From: UBA4416 sp040387475
GTDB lineage: Bacteria; Bacteroidota; Bacteroidia; B-17B0; Aurantibacillaceae
Assembly (NCBI GenBank): GCA_040387475.1
Contig: JAZKDT010000013.1
Location: 36,449-100,448, forward strand
DNA length: 64,000 bases
Direction of reading: 5' to 3'
The notes beneath the pieces are model-generated. The model had not been told where the DNA came from. It worked only from the letters and a program-made list of their open reading frames with translations, and did no database searches. This document shows positions 1 through 9,757 of the stretch, one piece after another (positions within the stretch are counted from its first letter, which is position 1; the number at the start of each line of letters is the position of its first letter). The translations under genes were made by a program, and so were the position numbers.

Positions 1-997
1 CGCTTCGGTTGTAACTGTTAATAGTTATGCCCAACTCGACTCTTTAGGAGAAAAAAACATCAAAGGAAAAATTGTTTTCTATAACGTGTATTTTGATCAC
101 CGGCATTTGAGCACGGGGTCGTGTTACGGCGAAACTGTAACTTACCGTTATTCGGGGCCAAGTAAGGCCGCCAAATACGGAGCGGTAGCTACAATTGTTC
201 GTAGTATGAGTTCCATCAACAACGATTTTCCGCATACAGGCGTTATGGGTTACGATACAGTTCTTTCAAAAAATAAGATACCGGCCTGTGCTATTAGTTT
301 TAGCGGAGCAGATAAATTATTAGAACAATTAAAAAATTATCCCGCGCTCACATTAAACTTAAAAATGAGTTGTCAGCAACTACCTAAGGAGTTATCTTAT
401 AATGTGGTTGGAGAAATAAAAGGGTCTGAAAGACCCAACGAAATCATTATGGTGGGCGGCCACCTGGATGCATGGGATAATGGACAAGGTGCGCATGATG
501 ATGGTGCAGGTGTTGTTCAAGCTATTGAAGTATTGGCAATGTTCAAAAAACAACGTATTAACCCAAAACATACGATACGTGCCGTTGCGTTTATGAATGA
601 AGAAAATGGCGGGGCCGGCGGCAAAGCCTATTTCGACGATACAAAAAAAAATAAATTGAAGCACATTGCCGCTTTAGAAAGTGATGCCGGGGGCTTTTCG
701 CCAAGAGGAATAGCTGTGGATACCACATCGGGCGCCTTTAAAAAAGTAACCAGCTGGAAAAATTTATTGGATCCTTACTTTTTGCAGTTTATTAAAAAGG
801 AAGGTCACGGAGCGGATATTGGCTACCTTAAAGAAATCGGAGTACCGTTGATTGGCTTTGAACCTGATGGACAAAAATATTTTGACTATCACCACACAGC
901 AGATGATACATTTGATAAAATTAATAAACGCGAACTGGAATTAAGCTCCGGCGTTATTGGTTCACTTATTTATTTAATCGACACTAAAGGCTGGTAA
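1..997 (+). CDS. M28 family zinc metallopeptidase, C-terminal part (5' end outside window)
   Basis: An open frame runs from base 2 through the left edge, so the N-terminus is missing; the ATG at 86 is internal. The visible part starts with the tail of a protease-associated (PA) type insert (GKIVFYNVYF), followed by a di-zinc M28 peptidase core. The metal and catalytic motifs are complete: GGHLDAWD and GAHDDGAG (His, bridging Asp), FMNEENG (catalytic Glu plus ligand), ESDAGG and DYHHTADD (last His ligand). The order matches the carboxypeptidase Q/aminopeptidase branch, which removes residues from peptides, usually outside the cytoplasm; a signal peptide would lie off-window. Its TAA overlaps the ATG of the next gene by one base (taATG), suggesting translational coupling. 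The family is certain; the substrate is unknown. Confidence 0.9.
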   Translation, partial: ASVVTVNSYAQLDSLGEKNIKGKIVFYNVYFDHRHLSTGSCYGETVTYRYSGPSKAAKYGAVATIVRSMSSINNDFPHTGVMGYDTVLSKNKIPACAISFSGADKLLEQLKNYPALTLNLKMSCQQLPKELSYNVVGEIKGSERPNEIIMVGGHLDAWDNGQGAHDDGAGVVQAIEVLAMFKKQRINPKHTIRAVAFMNEENGGAGGKAYFDDTKKNKLKHIAALESDAGGFSPRGIAVDTTSGAFKKVTSWKNLLDPYFLQFIKKEGHGADIGYLKEIGVPLIGFEPDGQKYFDYHHTADDTFDKINKRELELSSGVIGSLIYLIDTKGW

Positions 998-3255
998 TGA
1001 AAGTATCTCAGAAAATAATTAATTACACCGTACTTATTTGTGTTGTAGCATTTAGTATTATATGCGCATTTGAAGTACGGCATTTAAAATTTGATTACGA
1101 TTTCGAAGCGTTTTTTCCCAACGAAGATAGTGAACTGGAAGTTTATGAAACACACCGTAAACGGTTTGAATGGGACAATGAATTTGTACTGCTTGCACTG
1201 GAAAATAAAAAAGGTATTTTCAAAAAAGACTTCCTGACTAAAATAGATACCTTAACCAAAGAGTTGACTGACATGGCGTACGTTAACAGGGTAATCTCAC
1301 CAACCAACATTAAAAACATGTCGTTGAGCGGATTAGCACCTGTGCAAAAACGACTACTGCATATTGATGATGAAAGTTTATATAAGGATGACAGCATAAA
1401 CATTTATAACACACCTGAGCTGATCGGCTCTTTTTTTCCAAAAGACGCCAAATCACTGTCCATTTTTATAAAAACAGATGAAGGGTTAAGTAAAAAAAAA
1501 TCAGACAGCCTTGCCAGCAATATTGAAAGAACATTTAAGAAATATAATTTTGATGACGTTCATTTTGTGGGCCGCATTGTTGCGCAGGATGTGTATTTAA
1601 AAAACCTTGAAAGAGAATTTATTTACTTTTTAGGAATTTCTTTTGTACTCATCATTCTATTTCTATGGCTATCATTCCGCTCTTTATATGGCGTAGTAGT
1701 ACCTATTACAGTAGTTATCGTTTCTATTTTCTGGACTTTAGGAATTATGGCCATGATGGGGCAATCGTTGGATATTATGACGGTTATGCTTCCAACTATG
1801 ATATTCATTGCAGGCATGAGCGACGTTGTACACTTTTTTTCAAAATATTTTGAAGAAGTTTCCAAAGGAACCGAGCGGCAAAAAATATATCCGTTGATAT
1901 TAAAGGAAGTTGGCTTTCCAACCTTTTTAACCCTTATTACAACAGCCGTAGGTTTTTTATCTCTTTTATTTTCAAGTATTAAACCCATCAAAGACTTTGG
2001 AATTTATACTACAGTTGGGATTATTATTGCATTTATATTAACCTATACTTTGCTACCCGCCCTACTCTATTTCTTCACCCCAAAAAAACTGGTTGCGGTT
2101 CATAGCCATGATAACCGAACTTACCATGTTATGCGAAAAGTTTTATTCTGGATCTTCCGCAGCCAAAAAACTATTGTGGTAATCTCTTGTGTGGTAGTAG
2201 CTCTTTCTATTGTTGGCGTATACAAAATAAAAGTCAATAATATCTTACTGGAAGATCTCTCTGACACTGTAAAAATAAAACAGGATTTTGTATTCTTTGA
2301 CAACCATTATAGCGGGGCCCGACCGTTAGAACTGGCTATTGAAATAAAAAACAACAAAACCGTTTGGGATTACGATATCATGAAGCAGCTGAATGACGTA
2401 GATGTTTTCCTACAGCAAGAATACCATGCAGGCTTCATGTATTCGCCAGCCATGCTCACCCGAACACTCCATAAAGCGTTGAATGATGAAACCTCAGGAG
2501 TAGGAAAATTTCCAAGTGAAGAAGATTACGAGGAGATTAAAACCCAATTGATTAAAAACAAAAAGAACAAGGACATCAAACGTATTATTACGGTTGATGG
2601 AAAGTTTGCACGTATAAATGGAAAAATAACTGATATTGGAAGTATTGTTGTCAACGAACGTAACGAACATCTCAGGGAATTTTTAAAAACACACGTCAAT
2701 TCAAATGATATTGACATACAGATCACCGGTGCAGCACATCTCATAGATAGGAACAATGAATACATGGTGAGTAATATGTTGCAGGGATTTTTATTTTCCA
2801 TTATTGTAATTGCGATCCTCACCTATTTTCTACACCGAAGCTGGCGAATGGTAATCGTATTTATCTTACCAAACTTTATTCCCTTATTAATCATCGCCGG
2901 CATCATGGGCTTTGCAGGAATCGAATTAAAAGCGGCAACGTCGTTGGTATTTAGCATCGCATTTGGAGTTGCCACAGATGATACTATTCATTTTATATCT
3001 CGTTTAAAAATAGAATTGGGTTATGGCAAATCGTTAGTATACGCCTTTAAACGAACTTATTTTGAAACCGGGAAACCAATTTTACTAACCACATTTATTT
3101 TAATGGGGGGCTTTATCAGTTTAATGGTGAGCGATTTTCAAAGTACTTTCTATTTTGGATTTTTAATCTGTATCACTATCATCATCGCCGTAATAGCGGA
3201 TATATTTTTATTACCGGTTTTACTATTTTGGATATTGGGAAAAAGAAAAAAATAA
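997..3255 (+). CDS. MMPL/RND-superfamily exporter (HAE3-like)
   Basis: A 752-residue inner-membrane transporter with the duplicated RND fold. TM1 (about residues 8-26) is followed by a soluble loop of about 180 residues with FDYDFEAFFPNED, then a bundle of five to six helices (about 205-365) containing IFIAGMSDVVHF. A second loop (about 420-610) precedes the second bundle (about 620-750) containing FGVATDDTIHF. The Asp residues of GMSD and ATDD sit where RND proteins carry the proton-relay acids. Two MMPL domains in about 750 residues fit the hopanoid/HAE3-type exporters, not the 1000-residue AcrB type. It starts on the stop codon of the M28 peptidase and ends 9 bases before the GNAT gene, so it is part of one operon. 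The cargo is unknown; a lipid or hydrophobic molecule is the family-based guess. Confidence 0.88.
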   Translation: MKVSQKIINYTVLICVVAFSIICAFEVRHLKFDYDFEAFFPNEDSELEVYETHRKRFEWDNEFVLLALENKKGIFKKDFLTKIDTLTKELTDMAYVNRVISPTNIKNMSLSGLAPVQKRLLHIDDESLYKDDSINIYNTPELIGSFFPKDAKSLSIFIKTDEGLSKKKSDSLASNIERTFKKYNFDDVHFVGRIVAQDVYLKNLEREFIYFLGISFVLIILFLWLSFRSLYGVVVPITVVIVSIFWTLGIMAMMGQSLDIMTVMLPTMIFIAGMSDVVHFFSKYFEEVSKGTERQKIYPLILKEVGFPTFLTLITTAVGFLSLLFSSIKPIKDFGIYTTVGIIIAFILTYTLLPALLYFFTPKKLVAVHSHDNRTYHVMRKVLFWIFRSQKTIVVISCVVVALSIVGVYKIKVNNILLEDLSDTVKIKQDFVFFDNHYSGARPLELAIEIKNNKTVWDYDIMKQLNDVDVFLQQEYHAGFMYSPAMLTRTLHKALNDETSGVGKFPSEEDYEEIKTQLIKNKKNKDIKRIITVDGKFARINGKITDIGSIVVNERNEHLREFLKTHVNSNDIDIQITGAAHLIDRNNEYMVSNMLQGFLFSIIVIAILTYFLHRSWRMVIVFILPNFIPLLIIAGIMGFAGIELKAATSLVFSIAFGVATDDTIHFISRLKIELGYGKSLVYAFKRTYFETGKPILLTTFILMGGFISLMVSDFQSTFYFGFLICITIIIAVIADIFLLPVLLFWILGKRKK

Positions 3256-3264
3256 TTTAAAACT

Positions 3265-3762
3265 ATGGAGATCATTTTAAGACGATGGCATAAGAACGAT
3301 TTAGAAGCGCTGGTAAGCATTGCTAATAATAAAAACATTGCGCAATACATGGCTGATGTTTTTCCTCATCCTTACACTCATGAAAAAGGGATAAGCTTTA
3401 TTGAATTTGCGAATACGACTTCAACAGCTAATATTTTTGCCATTACTATTAATGATAGGCCTGTGGGTAGCATTGGCTTACATTTACAAGCCGATATATT
3501 GAGAAAAAATGCAGAAATAGGTTATTGGCTTGCCGAAGAGTATTGGGGAAAAGGCATTGTGGTTAATGCAATCAATCAAATAACTAAAATCGGATTTAAT
3601 GACATGGATATTATAAGAATCTTTGCAAGGATTTACGGTTCCAATATTCCATCACAAAAAGTAATTGAAAAAGCCGGCTTTAAACTGGAGGGAACATTTG
3701 AGAAGACTATTTTCAAGAACAATGAATTTTTAGATGAATTAATTTACGCTATCAGGAAATAA
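3265..3762 (+). CDS. GNAT family N-acetyltransferase (RimJ/RimL-like)
   Basis: A 165-residue single-domain acyl-CoA N-acetyltransferase. It opens with the RimJ/L-type LRRWHKNDLEAL and has the beta-4/beta-5 region IGYWLAEEYWGKGI, with the acetyl-CoA pyrophosphate-binding signature (EYWGKG), and the C-terminal NIPSQKVIEKAGF helix typical of this branch. There is no signal peptide, so it is cytosolic. It lies 9 bases after the MMPL gene and 4 bases before pfkA. The acceptor (a protein N-terminus, an amino acid or a small amine) cannot be told from sequence. Confidence 0.88.
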   Translation: MEIILRRWHKNDLEALVSIANNKNIAQYMADVFPHPYTHEKGISFIEFANTTSTANIFAITINDRPVGSIGLHLQADILRKNAEIGYWLAEEYWGKGIVVNAINQITKIGFNDMDIIRIFARIYGSNIPSQKVIEKAGFKLEGTFEKTIFKNNEFLDELIYAIRK

Positions 3763-3766
3763 AGGG

Positions 3767-4738
3767 ATGATAAAAAAAATTGGTATCATAACATCAGGGG
3801 GTGACGCACCCGGCATGAATGCATGCATAAGAGCAGTGGTGAGAACAGCGCGAGCCGAAAAAATTGACGTAGTTGGTTTTTATCGCGGCTACGAAGGGTT
3901 GATCGACAATGATCATATTCAGCTAACTAAAAGCACGGTGTCCAACATCATACACAGGGGCGGAACTATATTAAAAACAGCCCGCAGCAAGCGTTTTATG
4001 ACGCCAGAAGGAATGCAAACTGCGATACAGACTTTACAAAAGCATCAGTTAGATGGCTTTATCGTTATTGGTGGCGACGGCAGTTTTAAAGGCGCTCTGG
4101 AATTAACTTCACAACACCACATAAAAACAGTTGGTTGTCCTGGTACCATTGATAACGATTTATTTGGGACCGACTTTACAATCGGTTACGACACTGCGAT
4201 CAATACGGTAACGGAAGCCATTGATAAGATAAGAGATACAGCCGAAAGCCATGATCGTATTTTTGTAGTGGAGGTAATGGGGCGCGATGCCGGGTTAATA
4301 GCTTTACGCAGCGCCATTGCCTGCGGAGCGGAGGCTATTTTAATTCCGGAAAGAAAAGATGATCTGCAAATCCTACTTGAAAAGAAAAAATCATGGCGCA
4401 GAACAAAAAAAAGCAGGATCATCATTGTTGCCGAAGGTGATGAACATGGCGGAGCTTTTGCCATAGGTAACCTTCTAAAGAAAGAATGGCCCGAATTTGA
4501 CATCAGGATTTCTATTCTCGGTCATATACAGCGTGGTGGTAATCCTACCTGTATGGAGCGGGTAAACGCCAGTTTAATGGGTTATTATGCTGTTAAAGCG
4601 TTACAAACCGGGCATAGCAATGAAATGATTGGCATCGTTAATAAAAAGGTTTGCTACACACCTTTTACAGAAGCCGTAAAACATATTGACGAATTGAATC
4701 CAGAAATGTTACAGATACTGGATATTTTATCGGCTTAA
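3767..4738 (+). CDS. pfkA: ATP-dependent 6-phosphofructokinase
   Basis: A 323-residue group A PFK of normal bacterial length. It phosphorylates fructose 6-phosphate to fructose 1,6-bisphosphate, the committed step of glycolysis, in the cytosol. Motifs visible: GGDAPGMNACIRAVVR (ATP loop), VIGGDGSFKG, PGTIDND (catalytic Asp) and VMGRDAGL. Gly in GGDGS and Gly in PGTIDND are the residues that favour ATP over pyrophosphate; PPi-dependent enzymes have Asp and Lys there. This is of interest because the window also encodes a PPi-driven pump. It sits in the M28-MMPL-GNAT-pfkA-TPR run with spacings of only a few bases. Confidence 0.95.
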   Translation: MIKKIGIITSGGDAPGMNACIRAVVRTARAEKIDVVGFYRGYEGLIDNDHIQLTKSTVSNIIHRGGTILKTARSKRFMTPEGMQTAIQTLQKHQLDGFIVIGGDGSFKGALELTSQHHIKTVGCPGTIDNDLFGTDFTIGYDTAINTVTEAIDKIRDTAESHDRIFVVEVMGRDAGLIALRSAIACGAEAILIPERKDDLQILLEKKKSWRRTKKSRIIIVAEGDEHGGAFAIGNLLKKEWPEFDIRISILGHIQRGGNPTCMERVNASLMGYYAVKALQTGHSNEMIGIVNKKVCYTPFTEAVKHIDELNPEMLQILDILSA

Positions 4739-4753
4739 TATTGATAGTTAACA

Positions 4754-6181
4754 ATGAAAACAGTTTTTTTTTACATTTCGATTTTGTCCTTTATTTTTTC
4801 ACCGGCGCTTTCTCAGAAGGATGAAGCAGATCCGCTATTCGCAGAAGCCTACAAAAAATATGACCTTAAGGATTTTGCCGGTGCTTATGTAGCTTATACC
4901 ATATATCTTACAAAAAAACCTTCAGACGGGCCAGCAACATATAATCGCGGGCTATGTGCCTACGAATTAAAAGATTACAAGGACGGCATTGTCAATTTCA
5001 CAAAAAGCATTTACCTGGGAAGAACAAGTGCGGATGCTTATTACAGCAGAGGCCTTTGCCAATATAGATTAAAAAATTATACTATTGCAATCGCAGATTT
5101 TGATACTGCTATTTCCCTGAAGCAGAATTACGCACACGCTTTAACATATAAGGGCGCCTGCTTGAATGAATTGCAAAAATATAATGAAGCCCTGCAGGTA
5201 CTTAATAGTGCTGTGTCATCTGATCTGAAATATGATGCATCCTATTATTTCCGGGCAATTACAAAATATTACCTCCATGACTATGAAGGGGGAGTAGCAG
5301 ACTGTAACGCTTCTCTTTTAAATAACTACTATCACGAAACATTTTTTTGGAGAGGACTAAATTACGTTAATTTAAAAAAGTACAAGGAGTCTATTACCGA
5401 CTATGACACCGTTATTAAACATGATCCAAAACATGCAAAAACATATTATAACAGGGCGATAGCAAATTACGAGCTTCAGAATTATCAAAAAGCACTCTTA
5501 GATAATAATAAATCCATTGAAATTGATCCGTCAAGCCCCGAGGCATATTATAACAGGGCTTTATGTAAATTTCAGTTAAATAAATATAAAGAAGCTGAAC
5601 CCGATTTTAATGCAGCAATTGATCTCAAATATAATGATGCAACCCATTATCTTTGGAGAGGGATCAATTATTATTATCAGAATAAATACTCCCTGGCCCT
5701 CTCAGATCTTAATACGGTGATACAAAAAGATCAACACTCGGAACCAGCTTACTATTACAGAGCCATTATTAAATATAGTTATGACGACGATAAGGGCGTT
5801 GTTGAAGATTGCAATCATGCATTAGCAATTAAGAAAACAAGTGATGGATTTTATCAAAGAGGTATCAGTAAATACAATTTAGAAGATTATGATGGGGCTA
5901 TACTGGATTTTAATCAATGCCTGGTTATTGAGCCCGATTATGAGTTAGCGATATTGGAAAGAGGTATAACCTATTACCAATTAGAAAAAAATACGCCTGC
6001 TTTGGAAGATCTTAATAAAGCTATTAAAGCAAACCCAAAATCATCACGCGCGTTTTATTTTCGGGGTTTATTAAAAAAAACAATGAATGACCTAACCGGC
6101 TCCTGTGCCGATTTAAAACAAGCGCGGGCACTGGGAGAACAATTGGCAACCGAAGAACTGACGAAAAACGGATGTAAATAA
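4754..6181 (+). CDS. secreted TPR-repeat protein
   Basis: A 475-residue protein with an N-terminal signal peptide (hydrophobic core FFYISILSFIFSPAL, cleavage near ALS-Q). The rest is almost entirely tetratricopeptide repeats, about 12 units of 34 residues, with recurring AYYNRALCKFQL and ALLDNNKSIEIDP type patterns. TPR arrays bind other proteins; no enzyme domain is present. It begins 15 bases after pfkA and probably shares its transcript, although its role need not be metabolic. It ends with a Cys-containing cap (GSCADLKQARALG... NGCK). A periplasmic or envelope scaffold is the best guess. Confidence 0.85.
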   Translation: MKTVFFYISILSFIFSPALSQKDEADPLFAEAYKKYDLKDFAGAYVAYTIYLTKKPSDGPATYNRGLCAYELKDYKDGIVNFTKSIYLGRTSADAYYSRGLCQYRLKNYTIAIADFDTAISLKQNYAHALTYKGACLNELQKYNEALQVLNSAVSSDLKYDASYYFRAITKYYLHDYEGGVADCNASLLNNYYHETFFWRGLNYVNLKKYKESITDYDTVIKHDPKHAKTYYNRAIANYELQNYQKALLDNNKSIEIDPSSPEAYYNRALCKFQLNKYKEAEPDFNAAIDLKYNDATHYLWRGINYYYQNKYSLALSDLNTVIQKDQHSEPAYYYRAIIKYSYDDDKGVVEDCNHALAIKKTSDGFYQRGISKYNLEDYDGAILDFNQCLVIEPDYELAILERGITYYQLEKNTPALEDLNKAIKANPKSSRAFYFRGLLKKTMNDLTGSCADLKQARALGEQLATEELTKNGCK

Positions 6182-6291
6182 TAAATGTTGTATCACACGC
6201 ATAAAACACTGATAATCAAATAAATATATTTATCTGAAATGTGTACCAATTTTGTAAAATTTCCGTTATTAATATAACCAATACATAATCT

Positions 6292-9063
6292 ATGATACGA
6301 TATTTCCTTTTAGTTGTTTTACTTCCAGTTCAATTGCTAAGTAAAAGTACGCCGGATTCGTTGCAAACCATAGATCTGCAACATAAAAATTTATATAAAC
6401 TCCCTCTGAATTTTGAATACACGAAAGTGTTATCCTTACACCTTGGATACAACCCGTTAAAAATAATTCCCGCGGAGTTACTCAATTCCAGAAATTTAAA
6501 GAACCTCTCTATCAATTACAATCCAGGGTTCGACTTCGAATCGAGCATTTCAACCATCAAACAACTGAAACTGGAATCTCTATCCATTAATAATTCCAAT
6601 TTAATGTATATGCCTTTGGAAATGGGTCAAATGAAAACATTAAAACATCTGTCTCTCGCTAATAACTACATCAAAGAAGTTCCGGCATATATATTTATAC
6701 ATGCTGATTTTGTTACATTAAATCTTGCCGGGAATTTAATTTCTTCTTTACCCACCGACATTAAATCCCAGTCAAACCTACAGTCATTGAATATCAGTAA
6801 AAACCCCTGCGTAAATTCTGATCAAACCTATAAAAATCTGCAATCGATAGAAAGCCTGAAACAACTCGAGGCACAAGGCGCGTCCGATTTACCAAAAAAC
6901 ATCTGGACCTTAAACTCACTTGAAAAACTGGATATCAGTGAAGGCACTTTTGCATCTATTGAGCTTCCCCAGGATGCACATAAGCATCAATTAACACAGT
7001 TAATTGCCAACAACTGTGATAAACTGGATTTCTCCTTTTTAATAAGTATGCTATCTGCACCGTCATTAAAAGAAATTACGTTGGGCGGTGATAAATTTAC
7101 GGGTTTCAATAACGCCAATATTTCCAATAATGTTTCACGGTTAGAATTAACCGGTGATGTACTCAGTAACTTTACCTTTGCCGCTTCGTTATCAAATTTG
7201 AATGACCTTATTTTAAATTTCAATTCGGTGACCTGTGGACCGGAACTATTGAATACAATCTCAAAAATGAACAACTTAAAATCCTTAAATCTTAGCAATT
7301 GTGGATTAACTGATCTTCCATTACAGATCAAGCATTTAACAAACCTGGAAACACTCAATTTGTCGGGCAACAAATTAACTTCAGTGAACGAGCTATTTGC
7401 ATTAAAAAAACTAGTAACGTTAGATATTAGTTTCTGCGAGTTATCCAAAGAGAAAATCGAACGGCTAAAAAAAGAGTTACCTAACACCAACATAATTTAC
7501 CATCAGGTATATGAAAAACTACCTTTACCCAATGCCATCGTTAAAACAGAGAACTTCACCATTTCTCCAACCGAGGCACAAACGATTACCACACAAAATG
7601 GCACTACTATTAGCATTCCAAAAAACAGTTTAATTTATGGAAACGGGAAACTGGTGAAAGAACCTGTCACCATAAATTACACCCCCTACTATACTTTAGC
7701 CGATGTAGCGTCGTCTGGAATTAACATGAACTATAAAACCGCTGAAGGCTCAGCACCTTTCTCCTCAGCCGGCATGTTTAACATTAACGCTTTAGCAAAA
7801 GATCAACCGGTTGAATTAAAAAAAGGTTCGGAAATGACTATTGCTTTTAAAAGTAATGACCCCGATAAATCGTACAATTATTACTCGTATGATACGATAA
7901 ATCGCACGTGGAAAGATATTGGAAAAGATACAGTCACAAAAATTAAGGTAGCTAAACCATTGGATTCTTTAATCGTTAAAAATGACTCGATCATTTCCAG
8001 ATCGCCAAATATAATAATGCCACAGCCTCCGCTATTTTACGCACACCATGATATTACAATACACTGGGATACTGACAAAAAAGATAAATTAACCGGTGAA
8101 TTTAAAATTTATTCAACACTTCCCGGACCTAAAGAAAAGAATGACACCAGTAGCAACCATAATTATTTTACAGAAGTAAAATCGCTTTCTAAGATCACAT
8201 GGAAATTAGACGAGGAAAAAACGTCTGCAAAATCTAAAGAGTTTTTTAAAAATAATGCACTATTCAATCACAACGTTCCGTTAAGGAATAGAATATTGGT
8301 GATCAACGGAAGAAGAGCTCATAATTCAAAAACAAGAGTAGAAAAAATGGTGGATTTTGAACTTTCTCCGGATAAGGAAAGGGACTGTTTTCTATTTAAG
8401 TTTTATGACGAAACAGATACCATCACTTTTTATGCATATCCCTTAGTTCAAACCAAAAATGTTGACAGAGCACAAAAGTCCATCAAAAAAATGTTTTTTA
8501 CCTATGAGAACAATGCTAAAGAGAGAAAAGAATTGACGAAGTACAGAAGGACACGGTTCCTTACTGCGTATAACCAATACCGACTAAACATGGCGAATGC
8601 CAGGGCGAGTATAAATGTGAATGATATCAACAATGTTACTTCTCTTTTAAACAGTAAGGTTAATACAAACGCATACAATATTACACGGGTTTTGCAGCTA
8701 CAGGGATTTGGAGTTTACAATTGCGACAAAGCTGTTTTTGTGGAAAATCCAATTGTATTTACGCCTATATTTATTGATGAAAGAGGGAACCGATTATCAA
8801 AAGTGGCGTTCCAGGTTATTGATCCAAAAGAAAACATAGTGGTAAGCTATTATGGAAGTAAGCCTATTAGAATTTCAAAAAACAGCATTATCACATTTAT
8901 GAATACACAATATGATAAGTCTTATAAATGTACTGTATACATGGGGAAATTAAATACCATTAATTTTAACCCAAGAACCGATAGTCAAAAAATACAGTTA
9001 TCTCCTGTTTCAAATAGCATTTCGATAGGAGAATTAAGTGAGCAGATTAATTCAAACAATTAA
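6292..9063 (+). CDS. large secreted leucine-rich-repeat protein
   Basis: A 923-residue protein with a signal peptide (YFLLVVLLPVQLLSK). Residues about 25-400 form a leucine-rich-repeat solenoid of about 15 LxxLxLxxNxL units (e.g. LETLNLSGNKLTSV, LKHLSLANNYIKEV) with some irregular units in the middle. The C-terminal half (about 420-920) has no domain I can name with certainty; it opens with a beta-rich segment around IPKNSLIYGNGKLVKEPV, which resembles the ZU5-like or prealbumin-like modules often found in Bacteroidota surface proteins. No type IX sorting signal is visible at the C-terminus. The next gene overlaps its last 26 bases. Likely a surface or periplasmic protein-binding protein; function unknown. 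Confidence 0.8.
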   Translation: MIRYFLLVVLLPVQLLSKSTPDSLQTIDLQHKNLYKLPLNFEYTKVLSLHLGYNPLKIIPAELLNSRNLKNLSINYNPGFDFESSISTIKQLKLESLSINNSNLMYMPLEMGQMKTLKHLSLANNYIKEVPAYIFIHADFVTLNLAGNLISSLPTDIKSQSNLQSLNISKNPCVNSDQTYKNLQSIESLKQLEAQGASDLPKNIWTLNSLEKLDISEGTFASIELPQDAHKHQLTQLIANNCDKLDFSFLISMLSAPSLKEITLGGDKFTGFNNANISNNVSRLELTGDVLSNFTFAASLSNLNDLILNFNSVTCGPELLNTISKMNNLKSLNLSNCGLTDLPLQIKHLTNLETLNLSGNKLTSVNELFALKKLVTLDISFCELSKEKIERLKKELPNTNIIYHQVYEKLPLPNAIVKTENFTISPTEAQTITTQNGTTISIPKNSLIYGNGKLVKEPVTINYTPYYTLADVASSGINMNYKTAEGSAPFSSAGMFNINALAKDQPVELKKGSEMTIAFKSNDPDKSYNYYSYDTINRTWKDIGKDTVTKIKVAKPLDSLIVKNDSIISRSPNIIMPQPPLFYAHHDITIHWDTDKKDKLTGEFKIYSTLPGPKEKNDTSSNHNYFTEVKSLSKITWKLDEEKTSAKSKEFFKNNALFNHNVPLRNRILVINGRRAHNSKTRVEKMVDFELSPDKERDCFLFKFYDETDTITFYAYPLVQTKNVDRAQKSIKKMFFTYENNAKERKELTKYRRTRFLTAYNQYRLNMANARASINVNDINNVTSLLNSKVNTNAYNITRVLQLQGFGVYNCDKAVFVENPIVFTPIFIDERGNRLSKVAFQVIDPKENIVVSYYGSKPIRISKNSIITFMNTQYDKSYKCTVYMGKLNTINFNPRTDSQKIQLSPVSNSISIGELSEQINSNN

Positions 9064-9721
9064 GCTTCTGAAGACATCTTTATTAATAGCAATTATTTTT
9101 GGGTTTCTGTCATTGCCAGCTCAGGATTTTGACCCGGTAAACCCAGATTACGACTTGCTGAAACAATTAGTTTTGGATAAAATAAACAGCAAAAGAGCGA
9201 GGAAGGTGAAAACAGTTCTCCAAAATAATGTACCCCTCCAATTAACTTCAGATAATTACACTCAGACTTTAAGAGCAGCTAAATTTGAATCTACCAGCGA
9301 AAATAAACTGAGGATCGGAAAAAAAATAAAAAAAGCATGTAAATCAAACGGCTATAGAAATGCCTTTATTGACTACCATATTACTTCAGTTAATTGTGTA
9401 AATTTTAAGGGGTCGAAGTTTTACTATGACCGGGAAGACACGGAGACACAAACGCATTTATTTATTGGAACCAAACCCACAAAAAAAGAAAAAGCTGATG
9501 AGAAATTTAAATCAATTCCTTTAAAACTATATACGTACAATGAATTAGCAGATCTTATTGCCAAACAGTTTATAAGTGATGAAGGAAGTTTTAAAATACT
9601 GAATAATGGATTTGATAAATTTGGGTTCAGTATCGCAGTGGAACAACGTACTTTGTTCAGACATAAACTTCCAAAAGTAAAAGTGATTGTTATTGTTGGT
9701 GGAAACCGGATAACCTGGTAA
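9038..9721 (+). CDS. small secreted protein of unknown function, possibly CAP-like
   Basis: A 227-residue protein beginning at a GTG inside the end of the LRR gene (26-base overlap); AGGAGA about 5 bases upstream supports this start. A basic N-terminus and a hydrophobic stretch (LLIAIIFGFLSLPA) ending before QDFD look like a signal peptide. The body has a helix such as LLKQLVLDKINSKRARK, two cysteines (KKACKS, SVNCVN) that could pair, and a beta-rich C-terminus (KVKVIVIVGG). The pattern of an early helix with an N-x-x-R element and late hydrophobic strands recalls CAP/SCP proteins, but the hallmark His/Glu positions cannot be assigned, so this is only a guess. The overlap implies co-production with the LRR protein. 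Confidence 0.6.
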   Translation: MSRLIQTIKLLKTSLLIAIIFGFLSLPAQDFDPVNPDYDLLKQLVLDKINSKRARKVKTVLQNNVPLQLTSDNYTQTLRAAKFESTSENKLRIGKKIKKACKSNGYRNAFIDYHITSVNCVNFKGSKFYYDREDTETQTHLFIGTKPTKKEKADEKFKSIPLKLYTYNELADLIAKQFISDEGSFKILNNGFDKFGFSIAVEQRTLFRHKLPKVKVIVIVGGNRITW

Positions 9722-9757
9722 CCAGTAAAGCGTGGATACTAAGTGATTTGAATCGCA

